A stretch of 50,878 nucleotides of DNA from QHXQ01 sp036389375 (GCA_036389375.1 DASVQA010000029.1:1-50878), one strand, 5' to 3'; positions 16,669 through 26,700 are shown, counted from the first letter of the stretch. Translations and numbers: made by a program. The notes: generated by a model from the sequence alone, not told the origin.

Positions 16669-17292
16669 ATGAAAACCGACGACATTAAATTCACGCGCCT
16701 GCTCATCTTCGTCAACAGCGTCGTGCCGCTCGCGCTCCTTGCGTGGGACGGCTACTTTCATCATCTCGGCGCAAACCCCATCGAATTTGCGACGCGCACG
16801 ACGGGCGTGCTGACGCTCATCTTTATCTTCGTCTCGCTGGCGGTCACGCCGCTCCGGCAACTGTCGGGCGCAAACTGGCTGATCAAATTCCGCCGCATGG
16901 TCGGCCTCTTCGCCTTCTTCTACGGCTGCCTGCATCTGCTGACCTATGTCTGGTTCGACAAATTCTTCAACGTCCGAGAGATCGCGCACGACACATGGCA
17001 GCGCCCCTTTATCTTCGTCGGCATGGCCAGTTGGCTGCTGCTCGTCCCGCTCGCCGTCACCTCGACGAACGCGATGATCAAACGCCTGGGCGGGCGGCGC
17101 TGGCAGCGGCTGCATCGGCTCATCTACTTAATCGCCATCGGCGGCGTCATCCACTACTGGCTCCTCGTCAAAGCCGACGCACGCCTGCCTTACACCTTCG
17201 CGGCCGTGCTCGCCCTGCTGCTCGGCTATCGCATCTTCAAAGCGTATGTGAAGACAGCGCCCAAGAAATTGGCCGGCGCGGCCGGGCGCTAA
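16669..17292 (+). CDS. msrQ: MsrQ haem b membrane subunit
   Basis: A six-helix membrane protein that passes electrons from the quinone pool or flavin reductase to MsrP. The 207 residues show hydrophobic spans from LLIFVNSVVPLALLAW through LPYTFAAVLALLLGY, and conserved His in GCLHLLTYVWF, QRLHRLIYL and VIHYWLLVK that serve as haem ligands. It is the second gene of the msrPQ operon. Downstream, 17293-17386 holds no terminator that I can see but contains one of the inverted repeats that bracket the next gene. Confidence 0.95.
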   Translation: MKTDDIKFTRLLIFVNSVVPLALLAWDGYFHHLGANPIEFATRTTGVLTLIFIFVSLAVTPLRQLSGANWLIKFRRMVGLFAFFYGCLHLLTYVWFDKFFNVREIAHDTWQRPFIFVGMASWLLLVPLAVTSTNAMIKRLGGRRWQRLHRLIYLIAIGGVIHYWLLVKADARLPYTFAAVLALLLGYRIFKAYVKTAPKKLAGAAGR

Positions 17293-17354
17293 AGCATGCG
17301 ACTTGTTGTCAGCGTCCAAGGCTGATGAAGGCCATTACTATGCGCGGTCAAGCA

Positions 17355-17369
17355 CGGCCGTTGTTAGTC
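17355..17369 (+). repeat. Left inverted repeat beside the methyltransferase gene
   Basis: CGGCCGTTGTTAGTC. Its reverse complement, GACTAACAACGGCCG, matches the right copy GACTAACGGCCG at 18226-18237 apart from a three-base insertion. The pair brackets the lower-GC methyltransferase gene and could mark the ends of an inserted segment, but 12-15 bp matches can arise by chance. Confidence 0.35.
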
Positions 17370-17386
17370 CGCGTGCCAGGACGCAC

Positions 17387-18202
17387 TTACTGCTTTTGCT
17401 TCCGGCCGATGTAGAGCAGATGTCTTGAGGCTCCAATGATCGACACCTCTTTACTTATTTCATACAGCAAATCGAGCCATAACCGACGTTGCTCGGCCTG
17501 TAATCTATTGTAGCTCGCGTCATCAGCCGATATGCCCGGTTCGACCCCGGCTACAACTAAGGTCTCGACTCCTAACGCTTCATGCAGCGGGGCAATCTCA
17601 GCCGGATAAGCAAAGTATCCGCGAAAACCGCCGCGCGGATAATTGTCGGGGCGTCTGCCGTGTTCCAGCAATGATCGAACGTGTGCTTGATCTTCAATCC
17701 AGTGCGGCACATCCCTGATGAGATAGCCCATGAGGCCGAAACAACTGAGGCAAGCTGAAAAGAGCAGACCGCCCACGCGCAGCCGCGCAACTGCTTCTTT
17801 CAATGCTAATTTGCGATCAGCTTCCGCCGTGAGGTGATAGAGCGGCCCCATTAAGAGCACGGCATCAAACTGCTGCGCTGCTACTGCACCGAGATCGCGT
17901 GCATCGGCGACAACAAGTTGCACGCGCGACTCTAGTCCTTCAGCTACAAGATTCTGCCGACACCGCTCAATCAATGCGGCCGACAAGTCAACCGCTGTCA
18001 CGCTGTACCCACGCCGCGCCAGTGCCAGCGTATATCTACCCGTTGCCGCGCCGACTTCCAGAATCGCTCCTTCGGCGGGCAGATACTCCTGCAAATAGCG
18101 CAAGGTTAGGTCATACTCAAGTTGATGCTGCTCTAAACGCGCGTGCTCTGCCGCCGGGTTGCTATTGTAGAACTCGGCAATGTCGCTGATGTCATCCAGC
18201 AT
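17387..18202 (-). CDS. Class I SAM-dependent methyltransferase
   Basis: A 271-residue Rossmann-fold methyltransferase. Motif I is ILEVGAATGRYTLALAR (about residues 47-63); the acidic ribose-binding residue follows in VTAVDLSAALI, motif II-like VADARDL, and QFDAVLLMGPLYHL is motif IV. The C-terminal part (PHWIEDQAHVRSLLEHG onward) is a substrate lid that I cannot assign; small molecules are the usual targets of this branch. Base composition is visibly lower in G+C, with more A- and T-ending codons than its neighbours, and short inverted repeats lie on both sides, so recent acquisition is likely. It is on the opposite strand from msrPQ. Confidence 0.88.
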   Translation of the reverse strand: MLDDISDIAEFYNSNPAAEHARLEQHQLEYDLTLRYLQEYLPAEGAILEVGAATGRYTLALARRGYSVTAVDLSAALIERCRQNLVAEGLESRVQLVVADARDLGAVAAQQFDAVLLMGPLYHLTAEADRKLALKEAVARLRVGGLLFSACLSCFGLMGYLIRDVPHWIEDQAHVRSLLEHGRRPDNYPRGGFRGYFAYPAEIAPLHEALGVETLVVAGVEPGISADDASYNRLQAEQRRLWLDLLYEISKEVSIIGASRHLLYIGRKQKQ

Positions 18203-18225
18203 GTTTCGTCCCGATGGTTATCTTC

Positions 18226-18237
18226 GACTAACGGCCG
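18226..18237 (+). repeat. Right inverted repeat beside the methyltransferase gene
   Basis: GACTAACGGCCG, the inverted partner of the left copy at 17355-17369. It lies 23 bp upstream of the methyltransferase start codon. The remaining space to 18408 has no coding frame or RNA gene that I recognise. Confidence 0.35.
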
Positions 18238-18408
18238 AGCGCACGCAATCAACGCCGGCCGGCAACATCAAACTGCTGCCGCTGTCGAATAAAGCGTCCA
18301 GCCTACGCCCTGCGAGTTAATCGGCCAGCCGTAAGGTTGTGTGCGGATGCAAGTCTCCCTCGGCGAATCGCAAAGCGCAGGACTTCTACGTTAAATCCAT
18401 TAGGCGTG

Positions 18409-19680
18409 TCAATGCTTCTCATTCGCGCAAACCGCGGGTCGGAAGTCCAGCACGATGGCGTCGTGATCGGAGAGCACGCCCGCTTCGTCGCGCAGACCGC
18501 CGACGACCTGCGGCGCGCTCGCGGGCACGGGCGTGATGGCTTGACCGGCGAACCAATCGAGTTTGAGCGAGCAGCGCCCGCCGCTCTGTTGGAGGGCCCA
18601 GTTGATGAACCAGAAGCACCACTGCGGAATCCACTCGCCCATGTTCACATTCACGGCCGCGTCCGCCACATCGTAGTGCAGCGTGCAGACGCCGAGCGCG
18701 TTTAGGTCGCGGTAGTTGTAGCCGCGCCGTTCCAACAGGCGGAACAACCCGCGCTCGAACCAGCGTTCGGGATACGGGTAATGATGTTTGATGACGTGGC
18801 TGACGCCCATCGCCACGCGCCGCGCGTAGCCCATGATCGCATAGACGGCGCGGCGCGAGTTGTAGGTCGAAGTATTCCAGTCGCCGCCGATGAGAATGGG
18901 TAGTTGCGGCGTCAGGCGTGCGAGGTGATCGAGCACAAGCCGCATCTGGCGCACGCGATGGCGCTGCGTCGAATGCGCGTCGAGGTGCAGGCTGACGGCG
19001 CGGAAGAGACCCGCCGGGTGGCTTACGTCCGCGATGACCGCGCGCTGCGCGCCGAGGCGCTTCTCCCGCCCGCGCATCTTGTCCTTGCCGTTCGGCAGCG
19101 CCAGCGCGTGTGCGCGTTGCAGCGGGAAGCGCGCGAGCAGCGCGTTGCCGTGCAGCGCCAGCGTGTTCTCGCCCGCGACAGCGGCCTCGACGCCGCTCCC
19201 CTTGTTGAGCGCCAGATAACACGGCGCGAACGCATAGTTCAGCCCTAAGGCCTCCGCAATTTCGCGCGCCACGAAGCGGTTGTCGGTGCGCGCCATGCCG
19301 TAGTCCAACTCGGTCAGGAGCAGCACGTCGCTCGCACGCAAGATCGGATGCTCGCGCAGCACGCGGATGATGCTCGGCAAACGCTTGCCGCGCTCGATGT
19401 TCCACGCCGTCGCGCGAATCGCATGAGCGGCCCTTGCTGCACGCGGCGGCGGCGCGGGCGCGAAATTCTCCTGCACCAGCCCGGTCAGCACGCGCTCTAT
19501 CTGAGGGCGCAGACGTGCGTAGAGCGCCGAAGCCGCGAGCGCTTTCGTGGAATCGAACTCTGCGAGCGCAGGCAGGTGCGGCGTCAACTCGTGTGCGAGC
19601 GGCGCGGTGGTCTCTATCTCTTGGGCGGCGGCTTGACGCAAAGTGCGGGAGATATTAAGGAGCGCGCGGGCTGATTTCAA
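18409..19680 (-). CDS. Endonuclease/exonuclease/phosphatase-family protein
   Basis: A 423-residue protein of the DNase I-like metal-dependent phosphoesterase superfamily. After an N-terminal helical part of about 85 residues come the catalytic motifs: TAWNIERGKR, LLTELDYGMARTDN, AVSLHLDAHSTQRHR, LIGGDWNTSTYNS and the terminal SDHDAIVLDF. Substrates in this superfamily range from DNA to phospholipids, so none is assigned. It overlaps the upstream fusion gene by four bases (ATGA), implying coupling with that envelope protein. No signal peptide is seen. Confidence 0.88.
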   Translation of the reverse strand: MKSARALLNISRTLRQAAAQEIETTAPLAHELTPHLPALAEFDSTKALAASALYARLRPQIERVLTGLVQENFAPAPPPRAARAAHAIRATAWNIERGKRLPSIIRVLREHPILRASDVLLLTELDYGMARTDNRFVAREIAEALGLNYAFAPCYLALNKGSGVEAAVAGENTLALHGNALLARFPLQRAHALALPNGKDKMRGREKRLGAQRAVIADVSHPAGLFRAVSLHLDAHSTQRHRVRQMRLVLDHLARLTPQLPILIGGDWNTSTYNSRRAVYAIMGYARRVAMGVSHVIKHHYPYPERWFERGLFRLLERRGYNYRDLNALGVCTLHYDVADAAVNVNMGEWIPQWCFWFINWALQQSGGRCSLKLDWFAGQAITPVPASAPQVVGGLRDEAGVLSDHDAIVLDFRPAVCANEKH

Positions 19681-22637
19681 CTGCGTGCGACGCGCCGCCA
19701 GACGTTCGCTTCGCCTTCGGTGCGGACGAGCGCGACGACTTCGCGGTAGGCGGCGGCGTAGAGCGCGCGCATCTCTGCGGCGGAAGTGGGCTGCGCGAGG
19801 CGCTGTTCGAGTTCAGTGGTGCTCAAATGTTTGCCGGACGGCACGCGCGCAAAGAACGCGCCCTCGCCGGCCGCGTAAGTGGCGAGTCCTTCGGCGAGCC
19901 AGCGCGGCGCGCGGCCGCGGCCGAGCGCGTCAATCACGGCGTGCGCGTACTCGTGGCGCAGGGTGGTGGCGAGCACGCCGCGCCGCCGCAGCGTGGCGAG
20001 CGGTTGCAGGTGTATGCTCCGGCCGCGCGTGGCGGCGGCGGCCCAGGCGGGCTGACCTGTGACGCCGACGAAATCGCCGGTTGTCTCGTGCGCGAAGATG
20101 TCCAGCACGGGCAGCGTGGGTAGTTGAAGCGCCGCGGCGCTCAGTCTCTCGGCTACATCCGTGCGCGCGGCTTCGAGCAGGCGCAACGTCTCGGCGGCAT
20201 CGCGGGGCGCAGCGCGCGCGGGATAGTTGATGCTGAAGTGCTCGCTGGTGAGCGTGCGTCTCTGCGCCGGGGCGGCGTGATTGAAAGAAGGTTGAAGCAC
20301 GAAGCCGGCTGAAGCCGCACGCCGCGCCGCCGTCGCTCTGATCGTTCGTGTCGGCGCGTGCGGCTTTGTGCGGTCAGCTTTGCTGATGCTCGCGGCAGGC
20401 CACAGCAGGTCGTCGTGCCATTCAGGCGCTGTGCCGGCGCGGCGCGCGATGCTCGTGCCGGGGAAGTAGTAGGCGAGAATCTGGCGATAGGATGTGCCGC
20501 GCTCAGCCTGCGCGTGCGCGCCCATCTGGCAGAGACCCAGACCGTGCCCGAAGCCGCTGCCGCGAAAGATGAAGTTTGCGCCGTTGCGTTCGACCGTGAA
20601 GCGCGAACTCTTAAGGACGTTCCAACCGAGCGTGCGCCCGACGATGGTCTTAAACTCCCAACCGCGCAGCACGCGCCGCCGCTCGCCGCTGACGGCGACC
20701 AACTCGGCCCGCCCCGTCGCATCGCGTTTGATCACGCGTATGTCGTCGAGCCGCGCGCCCACATCGCTGCGCTCGTCATCGTGCAGCGCGCGGGCGAGTT
20801 GTGCGGCGGGCAGCACGTCCGTCCAACTGCTGTTTGGCAGACCCGCACAGAAATCGTCGCGCACGCCGCGCTCGTAACGCTCGTGCGCCGCGACGCCCCA
20901 GAGCGCCGAGACGTTTGCCGTCATGCCGCCGCACGAGGCGCTGAAGTAGGCATTGACCAGCCGCCTTTGGCCGTCGCGCAGGACTTCGCCCGCCGTCTCG
21001 CGCACGGCGCGGCGCAGCAGCGCGTGAAACTCAGGGCGCGCGTTTTCGCTTGTGACGGCGAGATAGCGTTGACAGTGTGTGAGGTTGCAGAAGTCGTAAC
21101 CGGCGCGCGCGTGCCGGCGCAGATTGCGGAGCGCGAACGTGCGGCTCGTGACCGCCAGCGCCTTGATCGCCTCATACTCGTCTTCCGTGCTCGCTTCCGC
21201 CGCCAGCACGCCGAAGATGTAGTCTTCGAGCGCGAGCGCACGCGTCGTCTCTTCGCGCACCAGATGGACGCGCACGACGCCTGCGCTCGCCGCGTTGTCG
21301 GCCGGCGCGCTGCCGGCCTCAGACGTTGAACTGCCGTCTACCGGCTCAGGCGATAGCGCGCCGGTTGAAAGATCGTAGTCGGCTTGTTCGCCATCGGTCG
21401 TTTCGTCGTTGTGCGTGCCGTTGTCTGCGCTGTTAGCGGTGGCGCGCGCGTAAGCGGCGAAGATTGAATGGGCGACGGTGGCGCTCTGCACGCCGGTCGC
21501 GCGTTTGAGGAAGACGAGCACCGTCAGCTTGACGGCGTCGGGCGCTGGCTCTTTTTTCTGCGTGGCCTCCTTCGTGCGCGCGAGGTCTGAGGCAAGGCCG
21601 ACGAACCAACCGTGCGTGTGGACGCCGCCGACTTCGGTGGCCGTGCCGGTCTTGCCGAAGATGTTGAGCGGCAGCGCCGCCAGATGCGCGCGTTCGGCTG
21701 TGCCGTAGGCGACCGCGCCGCGCAGTCCTTCGATGAGCAGCGCGCGCTCAGACGGCGCAAGCGCCAGCGTGGCGCGTTCGTGCGGCTGGAAATTCTCTGC
21801 CGCCGCCTGTTGCGGCGCGTAGAGGTGGCCGCCGTTTAGCAGCGCCGCGTAGGCCGTGCCCAGTTGCATCGGCGTGACGAGCAGATCGTCGCCCTCGCCG
21901 AGCGCCTCGCTCAACTGCCAACGCCCGCGCGGCAGTTTGCCCGCCTGCTCGAACTCGTCGGCGAGACCTGTGCGCGCGCCGAAGCCGTAAGCGGCGAGCG
22001 TCACGTTCAGGTCGTCCTGTCTGAGCCGTTCGGCGAGGCGGGCAAAGAAGTAGTTACAGGAATAAGCGAGCGCCTGCGCGGGCTTGAAGGGCGGCAGGCT
22101 CGCGGGATGCGAGCAGGTGAAATGCGCGTCGGCGCGCTCGTAGCGTTTGCGGCAGAGCAGGCGCGATTCGTCCGTGATGGCTCCGGCGCGCAATGCCGTC
22201 AACAAAGTGAACGGCTTGATGGCCGAGCCGGGCGGGAACGCCTGTTCGCCTGCGAGGCGCGCGTTGACGGCCGCACGCACGCGCCCCGTCTGCGGGTCGA
22301 GCACCAAGATTGCGCCGTCGCGCGCGCCGAGTGCGTCGGTCGCCGCCTGTTGCAGCAGGGCATCAAGCTGCGCGTCGTCTGCGCCGGGCGCGGCGTATGC
22401 TGGTTGCGAGGGGACGGCGGCGGGCTGGCGCGGCGTTGACCACGCGCAGAAGAGTGCGACGCAAACGCACAGGTGCGTCAATCCATGTCGCCATGAACCG
22501 CCGCGCCGCAGCCGACACGCAGCGCGGCGCAGGGCGTTTAGTTGTCTCAAATTCGAGCTTTGAAATTTGAGTTCAACCTGCGCCGCGATCTGCTGCGCAC
22601 GCTCTTGCGCCTCCGCGATGAACTGCCAGCGCGACAT
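19677..22637 (-). CDS. Fusion: penicillin-binding transpeptidase, SpoIID/LytB domain, HExxH peptidase
   Basis: A 986-residue three-module envelope protein. A membrane anchor or signal lies at about residues 51-70. A penicillin-binding transpeptidase domain (about 85-390) has all three active-site motifs: S138-A-I-K141, S193-C-N195 and K329-T-G331. After a low-complexity linker, a SpoIID/LytB domain (about 453-735) shows LEDYIFGVLAAE, LAVTSRTFAL, HCQRYL and GFGHGLGLCQMGA. The last part (about 795-986) is a gluzincin metallopeptidase with H895-E-Y-A-H899 and E916 in WLAEGLA. SpoIID proteins cleave or activate cleavage of peptidoglycan glycan strands, so synthesis, cleavage and a peptidase are joined in one chain. 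It sits downstream of the alpha-2-macroglobulin gene. Confidence 0.92.
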   Translation of the reverse strand: MSRWQFIAEAQERAQQIAAQVELKFQSSNLRQLNALRRAACRLRRGGSWRHGLTHLCVCVALFCAWSTPRQPAAVPSQPAYAAPGADDAQLDALLQQAATDALGARDGAILVLDPQTGRVRAAVNARLAGEQAFPPGSAIKPFTLLTALRAGAITDESRLLCRKRYERADAHFTCSHPASLPPFKPAQALAYSCNYFFARLAERLRQDDLNVTLAAYGFGARTGLADEFEQAGKLPRGRWQLSEALGEGDDLLVTPMQLGTAYAALLNGGHLYAPQQAAAENFQPHERATLALAPSERALLIEGLRGAVAYGTAERAHLAALPLNIFGKTGTATEVGGVHTHGWFVGLASDLARTKEATQKKEPAPDAVKLTVLVFLKRATGVQSATVAHSIFAAYARATANSADNGTHNDETTDGEQADYDLSTGALSPEPVDGSSTSEAGSAPADNAASAGVVRVHLVREETTRALALEDYIFGVLAAEASTEDEYEAIKALAVTSRTFALRNLRRHARAGYDFCNLTHCQRYLAVTSENARPEFHALLRRAVRETAGEVLRDGQRRLVNAYFSASCGGMTANVSALWGVAAHERYERGVRDDFCAGLPNSSWTDVLPAAQLARALHDDERSDVGARLDDIRVIKRDATGRAELVAVSGERRRVLRGWEFKTIVGRTLGWNVLKSSRFTVERNGANFIFRGSGFGHGLGLCQMGAHAQAERGTSYRQILAYYFPGTSIARRAGTAPEWHDDLLWPAASISKADRTKPHAPTRTIRATAARRAASAGFVLQPSFNHAAPAQRRTLTSEHFSINYPARAAPRDAAETLRLLEAARTDVAERLSAAALQLPTLPVLDIFAHETTGDFVGVTGQPAWAAAATRGRSIHLQPLATLRRRGVLATTLRHEYAHAVIDALGRGRAPRWLAEGLATYAAGEGAFFARVPSGKHLSTTELEQRLAQPTSAAEMRALYAAAYREVVALVRTEGEANVWRRVARS

Positions 22638-22658
22638 ACTTGCAACTTCAATGAAACT

Positions 22659-23552
22659 TTAAGCTCCGCTCGGCGCGGTCTGCGGCGGCAGATTCGCCCC
22701 GGCCGTGGCCGCCTGAGGCGGCACGCCCACCGGCTGCGCGAGCGCACGCATAGTCAACACCCAACCGAGGAGCGTACACAGGAACGTGAGCGCGAGCCGA
22801 AGCCCAAAGAGCGTCAACTCCGTCCATTCGCCCTTTGCGCCCGTGCGCGTAAAGAGCAGGAAGTAAGGGATGACGCCGAAGATGATCATGCCGACCGCGT
22901 AGGTCAGCACCGTCTGCGGCGCGAGCACGCGCCCGAAACCTTTGAACAGCCCGCGCAAGCCGTTGCGCGCCAGCCCCAGCCACAGTTGGATCGCCACGAG
23001 CGGCAGCAAGAGGCCGAAGAACAGCAGCTTGCAGGTGACCAGCAGCACGTAGCTCCAACGCACCTTCGGCTTCTTGTCCTCTTCGTGCGCGGGCGCGTGC
23101 ATCGGCACGGAGAGCGCCTCGCCCTCGTCTTCGCTGATGCTGCCCGCAGAGTGTGAAGCTTGCGTCTCTTCGTCGTGTTTGGCAGCGGTCAGGCGGGCCT
23201 GCGCCTTGCCGAACACCCAACTGCCCGCCCAGATGAGGGCCACGAGCGGCAGACTGATGAGCAGGACTTTCCAGAAGCCATTGGCGGCGCTGCGCAGCGT
23301 CGCGCCCGGAGTGTCAGCGCCGACGGCGAAGCCCGCGCACCCGGCCTGCAACGCGCAGAAGAGGACGGGGACGGCGATAGCGACGATGGCGGTAAAGAGC
23401 ACCTGCACGGTTGTCGCCTCGCGCGTCGTGACGAAGAAATAGCACGCAGCGAGCAGGAGCGCGTAGAGCACGCCGAGCACGCCGAGCGCAGGGATGTGGC
23501 CGACGAGCGCGCGCATTGCTGCGCCGATGGCGGCTAGTACATTCTTAGTCAT
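22659..23552 (-). CDS. Multi-span inner-membrane protein, unknown function
   Basis: A 297-residue protein that I do not recognise. Hydrophobic spans are at LGVLGVLYALLLAACYFFV, VLFTAIVAIAVPVLFCAL, VLLISLPLVALIWAGSWVF, then a charged loop (about residues 115-165, many Asp, Glu, Lys and His), then LLVTCKLLFFGLLLPLVAI, VLTYAVGMIIFGVIPYFLLF and LALTFLCTLLGWVLTM. That gives about six helices with a large soluble loop in the middle and a Pro/Ala-rich tail. It lies 21 bp upstream of the fusion gene and downstream of the alpha-2-macroglobulin gene, with a hairpin repeat between, so it is probably part of that envelope operon. Confidence 0.8.
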   Translation of the reverse strand: MTKNVLAAIGAAMRALVGHIPALGVLGVLYALLLAACYFFVTTREATTVQVLFTAIVAIAVPVLFCALQAGCAGFAVGADTPGATLRSAANGFWKVLLISLPLVALIWAGSWVFGKAQARLTAAKHDEETQASHSAGSISEDEGEALSVPMHAPAHEEDKKPKVRWSYVLLVTCKLLFFGLLLPLVAIQLWLGLARNGLRGLFKGFGRVLAPQTVLTYAVGMIIFGVIPYFLLFTRTGAKGEWTELTLFGLRLALTFLCTLLGWVLTMRALAQPVGVPPQAATAGANLPPQTAPSGA

Positions 23553-23578
23553 ATCTATTCCTGAGAGAGCAAAATTAA

Positions 23579-23673
23579 CCTCACGCCGGGACGCAACGTC
23601 GCCAAGCAGGGCGCAAAGGAGTTGCGTCCGGCTCTTTGCGTTCTTGCTTTGCGGCCTTGCGCACTGGCGTGAG
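23579..23673. repeat. Palindromic repeat unit (same family as the GxxExxY borders)
   Basis: Two imperfect inverted arms, about 23579-23618 and 23634-23673, enclose a 15-base spacer. The left arm begins CCTCACGC and ends GCGCAAAG; the right arm is its near reverse complement. The right arm's reverse complement aligns over 40 bases with the repeats at 45669-45709 and 46104-46144, with about seven differences, including the shared GAACGCAAAG end. It lies between the alpha-2-macroglobulin and membrane protein genes. On the transcript it would fold into a long hairpin. No gene is carried between these arms. Confidence 0.8.
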
Positions 23674-23711
23674 TCTTATGGTTCATAGATCGTGCTTGTC
23701 GGGCGCGCACC

Positions 23712-26700
23712 TCACTGCCTGTCCAGAATCTTGAGCGAGCCGCTCGCCGTGTTCGCCTGCACCGTCGGCACGTACATCAATTCGACGCGCGCCGGGGCCA
23801 CGCGAAAATCGCCCGGCTCCTGCACGCGCAGCGCGTAGCGGAAAGTAGCGTCGCCGTCGAAGTAGTTGAGGAACAGCGCGGTGCGATTGTCGCGGAACTC
23901 GCGCGCGCTGTACCAATCGCTCCAATCCTTCGTCGAGTAGTTGAAATCGATCCCGCTGACCTGTTCGATCTGTTCGCAGCCGGCCGGGATCGGGTCTTCG
24001 ATCATCACGTAGGAAGCGTGTGGCCCTTCGACGTGCAGCTTCGAGATGATCATGTCGCCTGAGTGGAGTTCGCCCGTGAGCGGTTCGGCCCGCCAGACGG
24101 GATTGCCGTTGTTGTCGTCCACGATGAGCCGCAGGTATTCGCGCGCGATCTTCATGCCGCCGCCCTGCGTGGGCGCTTGCTCGTCGGTCGTGGCGAAGTT
24201 GAGCATCGTGGACAGGTAGAGCGCGCCGGGGCCGTGTTTGACGACGCGGATTTGATTGTTGTTCGAGACCTGTTCATCTTTGCGTCGGATGACAAGCTGC
24301 GTGTTGCTCACGTCGGCCGAAGTGATCTGTTTGGTTAAGACCTGTTCGTTGTTGACGTAGACTTCGAGCGTATAGTTCGGCGTCAGTTCCTGACTGCTCT
24401 TGAGATAATCGGTCAGCCCGTAGATGACGAACGCGGTCTGCTTGGTCGAGACCCAGTAAGCGCCGTACTTGCGATTGGCGACGAGCCAGCGCGCGCCCTT
24501 TGGCAGTCGGTCGCTCTGCGGATTGATCTGCGCGAGCGCCTTGATGGAGAGCGCGGTGGCTTCGAGTGAATCGTCCTCGCTGAAATCAAGCGCGGGCTGC
24601 CGCTTGGACTCCCAGTGCGCGTCAAAATCTGTGACGCGCGCCGAACCTTCAATCTCGCTCGCCACTTGCTGTGCGCGCCGGTCGCCGCGCTGCTTGAGCG
24701 TCAAAGCGAGCAGCGCGCGCCCGTAAGCCTGCAAACGGCCGCGATTGGTGAACATGTCGTCTACGTGGCGCGGGTCAACGCCGCCGCTCATGCTGAGCGC
24801 ATAGACCATGTAGGCGCGCGTCTCCGTGTCAATCGGTTTGCCGTCGTCGTTCTTGCCCGTTTCGACCAGTCCGCCGAGTTTCGCGCGCCCTTTTTCCACG
24901 CGGCTGTCGTCCACCTGATAACCGGCGCGGCTCGCCATCGTCAGCCCATCCACGACGTAGGCCGTCATCCACGGATCGGTCGGGTCGTCTTTCCACCAAC
25001 CCCAGCCGCCGTCGTCGTGCTGGTAGTTGTAGAGCCTGTCCAAACCTTTGCGCACCTTCTTGGCGAGATTGTTCTTCTCGCTGATGCGCGCGGTGGCGAT
25101 CTCCTGCAAGGTGCTGGTTACGATCACGTCGGGCAGGAACTGCGACATCGTCTGCTCGGTGCAGCCGTAAGGATAGCCGGTCAGGTAATCGAGCGCGCCG
25201 AACAGTGTGGCGGCGACAGACGGCGCGGCCTCGATGCGTAGCACGCGCCCGCGCGGGTCTGCGTTGCCGGGTAGATTAACCGTGACGGTGCGGTCTTCTT
25301 CATCGCCTGCGAGCGTGGTCGCTTCGCCGCGCGTCTGGCGCACGCCGCGCGGTTCGATGTTCATCTGCAATTCGAGCGCGTCCGAGTCGGTGTCGGTGAG
25401 CGCCTTGCCCAAGAGTGTGAGTTGACCGGTCTGCGGCGCTTGCACGCGCCAGTTTGCGCGATACTCGCCGTTTTTCGGGATCATGACGGACTGGTTCGGC
25501 GCGTCGAGCAACTGTGCGCCGCCGACTTCGAGCGAGATTTGCGTCTGCTTGTCGGCGGGCAGATAGTTATGCACGATGCCGGAGATAGTGACGGTGTCGC
25601 CCGCCGTCAAAAAGCGCGGCATGGCGAGCCGCATGATCACGTCCTTGCGCTCCAAGACCTTCTGCGTGGTCGCGCCGACGCGCGTATCGGCCGTGACGGC
25701 GCGGGCGGTTGCGCGCCAAGTGGTCAGGTTGTCGGGCAGCGGAAACTTGATCGCGGCTTTGCCGTCTGCGCCCGTGACGAGCGCCGGACTCCAATAGGCC
25801 GTGTCCTTGAAAATCTTGCGGATGCGCGGCTCAACCAGCCGGTCGTCGTTCTTGAAGTCCGCGAGTTGATACGCGCGTTTGTTGCGCGCAAGCTGCAAGG
25901 GTTTGCTGCCCGCGTAGCCGGTGAAATTGAAGTTGACCGAGAAGCTGGTGGAGACCTGATTGTAGCGGCGACCGTAGAACTCTTCGCGTATGTCGCCGGC
26001 CGAATCGGGGCGAATCGAATAGATGGCTTCGTCCACGATGCCGAGACTCACCTCCGCGCCCGCGACGGGCTTATTGTCGGCGTCGCGCACGAAGACGCTG
26101 TAGGCGGCCGATTCGCCCGGCTTGTACTCCTTCTTGTCCGACATGATCTCAAGCTTCAACAGGCGGTCGCGCGGCGGCACGACCAAGACCTGCTCGTTCG
26201 TGTACATGTCGCCGTTCTTGATGTAGGTGACGTTGAGGAAGACGTTCGGCGCGTACTTCGCATCAATCGGCACGTCAATCGTCGCCGCGCGCCCGCTCAC
26301 GTCGAGTTGGCGCACATTCAGCACGCTCGCCAGTTCAGTTGTGACCAGCAGGTGCGCCTTGTCCGTCGGCAGGAGCGCAAGCACGTGCGCCGTCTCGCCG
26401 GGCTTGTAGGATTTCTTGTCCGGCACAAGCTTGATCTGTTCTTCCTCTGCGTAGGACACGTCCTCCCACGCGTTGTTCTGATCCGCGACCCAGAAGTAGC
26501 CGCTGCCGAACACAACGTCGCGCCCGTTCTGATTGACGATGGCTTTGATAGCGATGTCGCCCGTCTCCTGCGCCTGATAGTCGTAAGCGCCTTCGCCCTG
26601 CGCGTTCGTGTCCACGGCCGCCGACGATAGCTCGCGCTCCTTCGTCTGGTAGGTCGTGTAAGTCTCGCCGTCTTCCACCTTCTCGACCTTCTCCCAAGTC

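Noticed and set aside
17293..18408. Integron gene cassette with attC sites around the methyltransferase
   Set aside because: GACTAAC/GTTAGTC pairs are in the expected orientation, but they break the attC core pattern, no partner core lies at a proper distance on the msrQ side, and no folded attC body can be drawn.
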